Of a DNA stretch of 64,000 nt, positions 56,427 to 64,000 are shown piece by piece. This stretch comes from Lepidodermella squamata (taxonomy: Eukaryota > Gastrotricha), in contig JBLDXI010000001.1 of the NCBI GenBank assembly GCA_047495785.1, forward strand, positions 1,364,001 to 1,428,000, in the 5' to 3' direction. The position numbers were made by a program, and so were the translations under genes. Every line of letters starts with the position of its first letter. The stretch's first letter is position 1. Under the pieces are notes generated by a model. That model did not search any database, was not told the DNA's origin, and saw only the letters and a program-made list of their open reading frames with translations.

Positions 56427-58477
56427 TCAATTAATAGCATAAGGCCTAGCGTAAGGATCGGATCCGTTTGTTCCAACGTTTCCACCGGGAGCGTAGTCAC
56501 AGACCTTAAGCAATATTCAAATAGCATTGCTGATTAATCTCAAGATTTCGAGACCTACCAAAACATATTCTACTGAAGCATTTCTGCAACGCGTTTTGCC
56601 ACAGCCGACGAAAAAGGTGTCACCCCATACCAATCTGTGAAGTGAAATGGTGCGAAAATCTGATATAGTTTGATTCGAAGTCCTTACTGAGTATAATGGC
56701 CGATTTGACCTTTTCCTACTTGTCCTGAACCATAGCGCCAATCTTTAATGAAAGTTCATATACCAGGTATTTTGATAACAAAAGTGAAGTTGTCCAGTTT
56801 ACCTTTTCGCTCTGCAGCCCAGCTGTTGATACATTCCGTCCAAGACATTGAATAACCCCAAGAGTAGCAAATATTCTGCCCAACCCAGTCGTAAGCAGAA
56901 CCTCTCGCGCCACGCAATGGTAATGCACGATTTTCTCCACGGTCGTGTCCCATCACGCATTGTGCCGCCCAGCGCTCAGCCATTGTGGCTAAGTCATCGT
57001 CCCATTGAAGCTGAGGCAAAGGAAAGTTAGCAGGAGGTGATACTCGACCTTAATAGCAATAGAATAAGTTGCCTGTGAAAACTATAACAACATTTACTTC
57101 TCCAATAGTTATGCCGTGATATGATTTCAGCAGGCGGGCTACGTTCATAGCCTAAAAAGTTCGTTGAATCATTCAAGCACATAGCGTGAGGAGCTTTCAG
57201 GTTGTATCGACATTTTGGCTGTAAGGAAGCTTTAAATGCCTATAAACGCATTCGATCTCAGAAGGACTCACCCCTCTTGGAGGAAGAGTAACCGGAGGTC
57301 CACCGCCTGAGCTGCTAAGGTAAAATCCACTTCCCGAGAAGGAGTCACCGCTTGCCTCATCTTCCGCGGATTCGTTATCTGGCTCGTCCGAGTTAGCTAT
57401 TTTGTAAGGTTGAGCATACGCATTTTGACCATTCAAAGCCAAGTTTCCACCAGGGCCATAATTGCAGATCTAGGATTCATTCACTTCGAGGGTAACTACT
57501 AGTGTTTATTGGACTTACAAGAATATGCCGAAGTCCTTCGCATTTGACCCTACCACATCCAACAAATAGCGTGTCTTGCCAAACTAGTCTAAAAATAGTA
57601 TTTAAAATGATTAGCTTTAGTTTAAATATCTCACTGAGTGTAGTGGCCGACTATTCCAGTTCCTAATTGCCCAGTGCCGTATCTCCAGTCCTTCCGTTCT
57701 TCGGCCCATTTATCGATAGCCGCAGTCCAGTTCGGTGCTGTAAAACCCCAACCGATATACATATTTTGACCTACCTTTATAACAATGCCATAATGAGTTC
57801 TGAGCATTTAATAACAAGAAACGAACCCAAGACCACGCTGGCCGATTCGGTGGCCGCTCTGGAATTTCTCTGGCAGATGTGGGGGTATGTTCCAGCGAAC
57901 ATTGAGCAGCCCATCGCTCAGCTATCAAAGCCAAGTCTTCGTCCCATCTCAATTTTGGCAAGGGTCGTCTTGATGGGGGCGACAGGTTTTCTCGCCAGTA
58001 GTTATGTCTGAGCAGGATTTCGCTCTGAGAACTAGGCTCTATCGCTTCAAGAGCAGGTGAATTCGGCAAACATATAGCGTGGCTTTGCGGCAGACCATAT
58101 TTGCAGTCGTACTAAAATATTGGAAAAATAGGCATTCCAGTTTCAGCTTAGATAAATGAAGTTACTGTTTGAGTGAAAGCGGGGCGAGGCGTACGAGGCG
58201 ATGATGTAGCAGCTAAACTGCAAATTGGCAACGGGTCCATCCATATTCCGTTGACACAGTTGACAATTCCGCTCCCGATCAGAGTCCCACGGAGGCAGAT
58301 GTAGGTAAATTTTATTGACCTCGATAATACTGTGTTATTTGGCAGCGTTCTGGTAGAAATCTGCTGCGAGGCTATGAAACCGCCCGCAACATCGGGTGGA
58401 TTATCACACGGGGCAGCTGCTATGAATGTCAGTGAGATCAAGTTTAAAAGTAAGCGAGGCTTAATCATTTTGGACAC
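56427..58477 (-). CDS. CCP - double CAP protein (gene 25)
   Basis: Ten exons: 58166-58477, 57827-58111, 57635-57774, 57519-57588, 57272-57469, 57098-57218, 56803-57048, 56688-56742, 56559-56634, 56427-56504; 526 aa. Signal peptide (LLLNLISLTFIAA; start at 58477 or 58468), a short CCP domain (CDNPPDV...PLPIC), then two CAP units. CAP1: DCKYGLPQSHAIC, RHNYWR, WDEDLALIAERWAAQC with EHT, VGQNMYIG, VGHYTQLVW, VGCGRVKC, CNYGPGGN. A linker of about 50 acidic and Ser-rich residues ends PPRG at a phase-0 intron, then CAP2: KCRYNLKAPHAMC, WDDDLATMAERWAAQC with GHD, VGQNICYSW, IGHYTQLVW, VGCGKTRC, CDYAPGGNVG. The two CAP units differ more than those of gene 20, so this duplication is older or independent. 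Confidence 0.85.
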
Positions 58478-58938
58478 ACTTCTTTTGTTATAATTTCAGT
58501 GCCCGGCTCTGCTTTTTGTTGTAGTAATGCTTTGCTTGTTTCATTTCTCTCGTTCTCACTTGCTTCCTTGTTTTGCCATTTGGTGCAACTCAAACAAAGC
58601 GTGGCATGGATGAGCATCCGAATGATATAATCATGCGGCTAAACAACACGCGCTCGCCACAGTGTAGTTACGCCGACGCTATTCTACAGAATTCCGCTCA
58701 CTTATTCAAAACTTCCATGAAAAGCCACATTAATAAAGGCAGTACAAATTATGAATGGAAAACAGATCAGGTTGGTCGTTTAAATAAAATCGTAGGCGTT
58801 CGACGGCATCCAAAAAAAGAAGGGCCATTCATTTCCATGGAGGAGTACGTCCTCTTTTTGGGGTATCGAGATTCTAGGAGAAGTGAATAGCTAAAAATTC
58901 TCGCATGGGCAAGGAGCAAGAAGAACTTTCTTGAAAAA
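58478..58938. other. Intergenic between divergent genes 25 and 26
   Basis: Should contain both promoters. A plus-strand open frame at 58606-58890 is listed separately. Confidence 0.4.
58606..58890 (+). CDS. Possible small ORF upstream of gene 26
   Basis: 94 codons from ATG, ending in TAG 48 bp before the ATG of gene 26. Hydrophilic, basic (RRHPKKEGPF), with no signal peptide or recognised motif. Codon use is unbiased. It could be a separate short gene, an upstream ORF of gene 26 or chance. Confidence 0.2.
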   Translation: MDEHPNDIIMRLNNTRSPQCSYADAILQNSAHLFKTSMKSHINKGSTNYEWKTDQVGRLNKIVGVRRHPKKEGPFISMEEYVLFLGYRDSRRSE

Positions 58939-61900
58939 ATGAGTTTTCTCGGGATATTATCGATGCTTGTGATCGGTAAGGAAATTAATTCCATTGCTGC
59001 TTTTAACATTCCAGCCTAATTTTTAGTCGCGGTGATCACAAAGCCTGTCCGATCTCAAGTCAACTGCGATACTATAAAAATCGTGGTTCCTCAAATCACT
59101 CTGGACAGTACATCTGTCGTGGTTCCAGAATGCCAAACAACTGGGTCACAAGTCAAGATTGTTTACGCCAACGTAGGCCTATACGGCCAAGATACTTCAA
59201 CCGGTTTTGCCACTTCAGTTAAGGCTTTCAATCCAGGCTCATCAACGGCGACGACTACACCTACCTGTAATATTTTGTGATTAATGCCGATTTTGCTCAT
59301 GAGTTTCTCTCAAGTGACTGGAACTATGGCGGGTTTAGTTTGGGACATGACGACGAACAACACTTGCATGTCGCTGACGTCGAGTTCTGTTACTCCAGCC
59401 GTTTGCTATTGTATGCTTTAAATTAGGACCGAATGTTAGAAAAAGCCGAATGTTATTTCGCTCATCCAGATTATCTCTTGCTAAAGGGCTTCACCGCCTC
59501 AGTATATCTTGATTATGAACAGCTGCAGTCGAATGGATTCGCTTTTCAAGTTCAGCCATCCGTAATCCGAAACTCAGGCGGCTGTTCATGGACAGCTCGT
59601 TCGACGATTTATATTACAGTCCAAGACTGCAGTAAGTTTTAAGGAAGCTTCACTCTTCATATCAGTTGCCTTTCTAATTTCCTCAGACGAGACTCCGGTG
59701 ATTCAAACTGCAACTGGTCAGACGTTCTCTGTATTTGAATACGATAATCTGAGCCCGGTCTCAAATTATTATGGAACTATCTGCAGCCTTTCGGTGACTG
59801 ACCCGGATATCTACAACAATGTTTTTGGCGGCGGGTCACTTTCAGTTACCGCTGTAATCCGACCTAACGCTGGGAGCGTTGCTGCCCCTGATAGCAACGT
59901 GTTTTTCATAGCGAATCCTTCATTTCTCTACAACAACACTAACACCGCCGTTCTGAGCTACAACCCTAGTCGGTGTACCAATGTAACTGCTTGTTTACAA
60001 ATGATGCGAGCGGGATTCGACGGCGGAACTTGGTCTCTGTACCGAGTAACAGTAACGGCGACCGATGGTGGTGGGTTGAATACGTCTATCACCGTCAACG
60101 TTAACGTCACGCAAATTGTCCCAACCCCGCAATTCATCAACATGCCTGGAAACGTAACCATCTCCCAAAACACAGCTGGGCCGCTGCAGCTGTATCAAAT
60201 TCAGATGAAGATCGTCAACCCGAATACTTTGGTTTACACATCGCAGATCAGTGTCGTTCAAGTTACTCCTGCAGTGGCTGCATCGGGCACTTACATAGCT
60301 ATAGACCCGGTTTGTAACCCATCCGCAGGATCTGGAATTATTTGCTCTGGGTTAAATCTGACCAGCAGTGTCACGACTTCTACTTTCAACTATCAAAATG
60401 CGTCTGTTTATAATATAACAATCTGGGGATTGATTATCCCACCAGGCGGGTCGGGGCTTACCAGCCAAACGTGTTCCTCGTCGTTCCTGTTGTACATTAC
60501 CCCGACTAACAACCAGCCAACTCTTACGAAAACATCGGTTTGAACTTGTAGATTTTTTCAAAGCTTTGTTTTCATCGTTTCTTTTATTAGGATTCCTTAA
60601 ACTTGGCGGAAAATGCTGGTTACCCAAGCTGCATATACGATATGTCGAAAATTGCCGTAGACGCGAACAATGATGCAATTCTGTATCAGTTAGTGAGCGT
60701 CACGCAGACAGGATACAACTACATGTGGGGAGTCCAAGGATCTTGGATCTGTTACGATGGCGGTACCAATAAGTCCGTGGGGACATGCTGCAATCGAGTA
60801 TTTTCGCAATCGATTTCGCCTTATGTCATCACTGTGCGAGTTAGGGATTCGTTGCCTTCTCCTACAGTTTATGCCACATTCACTTACACGGTCAGCATAT
60901 ACCAATCAGGAGCTCCGCCGCAACTAGTCACAACTTCGGTTTGCGTTGCTAACCTGAATAATCGAATTATTTTTGTTTTGAAATTTTTCAGCCTTATATT
61001 GTGAACGATAACGCAACCAGTTATTCCTTCACAATCAGCGGTACTCAAAATTATCCTGTCGTCGGGCTGACTGCGAATTTGTTTTTCAATCTCACTGGGG
61101 TTTCGAAAACTTATAACGGGCAGTATTTCAACATGACCCAAACAACTACCCAAAACACAGGAAGCGCAACGTTGACTGCTTACAGCCCAAATACGCCGTT
61201 GTTTGACGCTTTGGCGTGTCCAATAATAACGATGAACGTAACGTTGACAGATACTCTCTACACTGTTACGAACTCACTGACGCTAAGCGTTAACCGCATC
61301 AATTCACCGCCGTATGCTACGAACTTACCGAATGCAACTTCGGTACCTGAGAATGCCACTGGAATTATAACATTTTTCACAGCAACTGGTTTCGATCGAG
61401 ATAACGACCCTGTTAGATACTCGTTCCTTTCATCTGGATCTGTGACTCAAACCATTCCTTACTTCTCTATAAACTTGGCCAGCGGAGGTAAGATTGAGCT
61501 TTGTTGAAATGAACCCGTTATATTTCATTGCTAATTTGTTAGCCGTGTTCTATGTGAATCCTACTTTCGACGCCGGAATTACCCCTACTTACACGTTGTC
61601 AATCCTAATTCAGTCTACTACAGTTGGGAATGTTGTTATGAACGCAACGTCAGTTCCGACTCTTACTGTTACGATAGCAAGGAACAATCGGGCGCCAACT
61701 TTCACATTCCCATTGCCCGGAAGCGGTCAATCTGGGTCTTCGTTCATTTTAGCGGACACTCTTACTGGACAGGGAAACATTGTCGCCTTCACGGCGTCTG
61801 ATAGAGAAAGCGATCAGGTTTTCTACAACATCACTGGTCAATCACCGCAGTACAACCCTGCATTTGTCATCGAATGGGGATCTAACAGTAATATTAAGCC

Positions 61901-63538
61901 GATGTATAAGGACAGCGAATCATTCTATTTTTTGCTTTAGCCCTCCAATATAATCAGGCTTACCTCCCTCAAAATACACCACTGTTCAACTATTATCAGG
62001 TATCCTTGTATCGAATCACAGTAGAATGTAAGGATAGCCTGCACTTGACATCGGCAACATCAACCACAACAATTACGGTAGGTATTCGATGAATCAAGTT
62101 GGCAACTCTAGCGGGAATTTTTATCAAGGTGTCTATAAGCCATGTCAACCAGCCAGCTCAGTTCACCTCCTTACCTGGATATGTAAATGTCCAAGAAGAC
62201 GCAACCACTGGTCCTACAGAGCTGTACTCCATCGCGGCTGTTGATCCTAACAATGGCGTTAATCCTGTCACAATGAGCCTCTTGTCAATTTCACCATCCG
62301 GTGGTGGGTCCAAGTTTTACTTCGACACTAATACCAAGAGTGAGTTTATTGATTTAAAGTTTACGGGACTTACAATAATTTTTCAACCAGTATTCGGCTA
62401 CACCGCAAATCCTCAATTCAGTTTCAATACCCAGTCCAATTACACGGCCTTGTTCTCTGCGTACAATAATGTGAATCCGACGGTGACTGGAACTCTTTAC
62501 ATCTCAGTATCGAAGGTCACCCCTGGGGTATCTTGCTGCTACACAGTTTCGATCCGAGAAGATACGAATACCTCTCAAACTCTGTGGGACATGAGAACTC
62601 GTAACAGCAGTGCTAACATTGTAGCGTGGGGTCTCGGCACTGTAAGTCCCTCGAGCTCGGCGTTCAGCATAACCACAGCAGGGCGTGAGTTTATTCTAAC
62701 TTGAACAGAAATCCAATTTCGTGTCGATTATTTTTCAGTTGTCAAGTCTAGCAGTTATCCCAACTTCAACTATAACACAGCCCCAGTTTACACCGTGTTG
62801 ATTACTGCGAGAGATGCCACGACCACTATTGCGACTTACACCCTAACGGTTTCAATCACTCCTGTGACCCAACAGCCTGTTATTTGGAACATGCCTCAAA
62901 CAGTGACAATTTTACAAGGCACTGGTGGCGGAGCGAATCTGCTTCAAGTCAATTGCACGGAACCGAGAAGCTCGCTCAGTTACAGTATGAAAGTTCTACC
63001 TAGCTCTGGAACGACAAATTTCCTCATTTCGACTACTGGTCTTGTAACAACGCCATCCTACGCGAATTTCACTTACGTCACCAACCCGATTTATTACGTC
63101 ATAGTCGGATGTTCCAACACGGCTTACACGACTAGCGGAACCCTCACTGTAGTGATCACCACCCCGACTATTACTTACACTGTTACTACGACACCTTCTT
63201 ACGGCCAGACAAGCACAGCCACAGGGAGCAGTGGAAGTAGTACAACAACTTCCAGCAGCTCAGGACTCGCTCCTGAATGTGAGTGGACTAAACCTATAGT
63301 TTATTGCATTGACCCGAAATATTTCCCCAGATATCGGAGCGATAGTTGGCAGTATTGGAGGATGTCTAATTTTAGCAGGAATCGCATATGCTGTTGCGAA
63401 GCACCTTCAAGCCAAGGCAGCTGCTAAAGGAATAACAAGGTACGTATACAGTTGCATCTCGAATGGTTGAAAACAAAATTTATTTGCTTTCATTTCAGTA
63501 TGATGAAACAATACCCGCCGCCATACAGCGTACGGTGA
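58939..63538 (+). CDS. Cadherin-like single-pass membrane protein (gene 26)
   Basis: Fourteen exons: 58939-58975, 59027-59266, 59315-59410, 59470-59631, 59687-60537, 60591-60938, 60992-61487, 61543-61887, 61941-62077, 62129-62339, 62391-62684, 62739-63278, 63331-63439, 63499-63538; 3906 nt, 1301 aa. Signal peptide MSFLGILSMLVIVAV. The ectodomain is made of repeats with cadherin words: TVTATDGGGLNTSITVNVNV, VPENATGIITF, DRDNDPVRYS, RVRDSLPSPTVYATFTYTV, NRAPTFTF. Full Ca2+-binding DxNDN motifs are rare, so the repeats are degenerate. About 20 N-glycosylation sites. A Ser/Thr stalk precedes a membrane span (IGAIVGSIGGCLILAGIAYAV), then a short basic tail ending MKQYPPPYSVR with a PPxY motif. AATAAA at 63651-63656. 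Adhesion or surface role inferred. Confidence 0.78.
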
Positions 63539-63650
63539 CCTTCTTTATTTGCGATGGCAGATCTATGACTGAAGCCCCATTTTTGTGTTTACTGGGGAGA
63601 AAAAGTGCAAAATAATTTTTCACACACCCAGTGTAACTTTGTTGCGAGTA

Positions 63651-63656
63651 AATAAA
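63651..63656 (+). terminator. Polyadenylation signal of gene 26
   Basis: AATAAA, 113 bp after the stop codon. The convergent gene 27 stops 29 bp further right. Confidence 0.6.
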
Positions 63657-63684
63657 GATATTTGTTCAACAAAATGAAGATCCT

Positions 63685-64000
63685 TTACTCAATGGCGTAA
63701 GGTGTTGCATATGGATTGGCGCCTGCGTTACCAGCCGGACCATAGTTGCATACCTGAAGAGGAGTTAATAAGATGAATCAGTAATGCTCTAAATCAGTCT
63801 TACTAGAACAATATTTCCATCACCCAGTCCATTGCAGTAACTTTCGCCGCAACTGAAAAAATTATTGCCCGTGAAAAGAGAAACATCTCAACCAAAAAGC
63901 TTACCCTACAAACTTTGTCTCTTGCCAAATCATTTGAGTGTAATGCCCTATGCTGATGTTGGACGTTTTACCGACGCCATACTTCCAGTAGAGGCGTTCA
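63685..64000 (-). CDS. CAP-domain protein, 3' part (gene 27, cut by window edge)
   Basis: The last three exons are visible: 63905 to beyond 64000, 63804-63852 and 63685-63753. They encode ERLYWKYGVG, IGHYTQMIW, TKFVG, CGESYC and VCNYGPAGN, then a short tail ending TPYAIE. Intron phases agree with the CAP exons of genes 14, 19 and 25. The N-terminal modules lie outside the window. Confidence 0.85.

Noticed and set aside
1-64000. Bacterial or viral origin, operons, CRISPR, tRNA or rRNA genes
   Set aside because: Abundant spliceosomal introns and animal domain families; I found no RNA gene cloverleaf or repeat-spacer array by eye, though a tRNA search was not possible.
1-64000. Assignment to an appendicularian such as Oikopleura
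   Set aside because: Intron size and compactness fit, but nearly all introns here can be modelled as GT-AG, unlike the frequent non-canonical introns reported for that group; other small invertebrates fit equally well.

Overview
This is nuclear DNA from a small, gene-dense animal. I modelled 27 protein-coding genes in 64 kb, with about 110 spliceosomal introns. Nearly all introns are 45-65 bp, AT-rich and GT...AG; the exceptions are one of 1.66 kb in the zinc-transporter gene and a few of 100-440 bp. Coding content is clearly metazoan: a CDC25 phosphatase, a plasma-membrane Ca2+-ATPase, a ZIP8/14-type zinc transporter, a CUB-trypsin protease and a cadherin-like membrane protein. Compact introns with short pyrimidine-AG acceptors, and a large family of CAP (SCP/TAPS) proteins, recall nematodes, tardigrades or other miniaturised invertebrates. 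I cannot fix the phylum from sequence alone. All exon models were built by hand from reading frame, splice dinucleotides, paralogue alignment and total length divisible by three; none is transcript-verified.

Layout. 1-4.1 kb (+): four small secreted proteins with Kunitz-like modules or Gly-rich tails. 4.2-7.2 kb (-): a mucin-like CAP protein. 8.1-17.5 kb (+): four CAP genes, interrupted at 9.9-10.8 kb by cdc25 on the other strand. 17.6-31.9 kb (-): a CCP-mucin protein, CAP genes with one and three CAP domains, a four-repeat Kunitz-like protein and a CUB-trypsin protease. 33.4-41.7 kb (-): two housekeeping genes for ion transport (ZIP, PMCA). 43.3-58.5 kb (-): five more CAP genes (two with double CAP domains) and two Pro-rich CCP proteins. 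58.9-63.5 kb (+): a 1301-residue cadherin-like membrane protein. 63.7-64 kb (-): the 3' end of a further CAP gene.

The dominant theme is an extracellular protein family built from a fixed module order: signal peptide, one complement-control/sushi (CCP) domain, often a variant Kunitz-like domain with C-x5-C, a Thr- or Pro-rich linker, then one to three CAP domains. The linker-to-CAP junction is almost always a phase-0 intron, so whole CAP units can be duplicated or dropped. The window shows products with 0, 1, 2 and 3 CAP domains: 18 CAP domains in 14 genes. Several lone-module relatives (Kunitz only, CCP plus mucin only, CCP plus Pro-rich only) sit in the same array. This looks like an expanding, lineage-specific set of secreted matrix, mucus or secretion proteins; its function is not readable from sequence.
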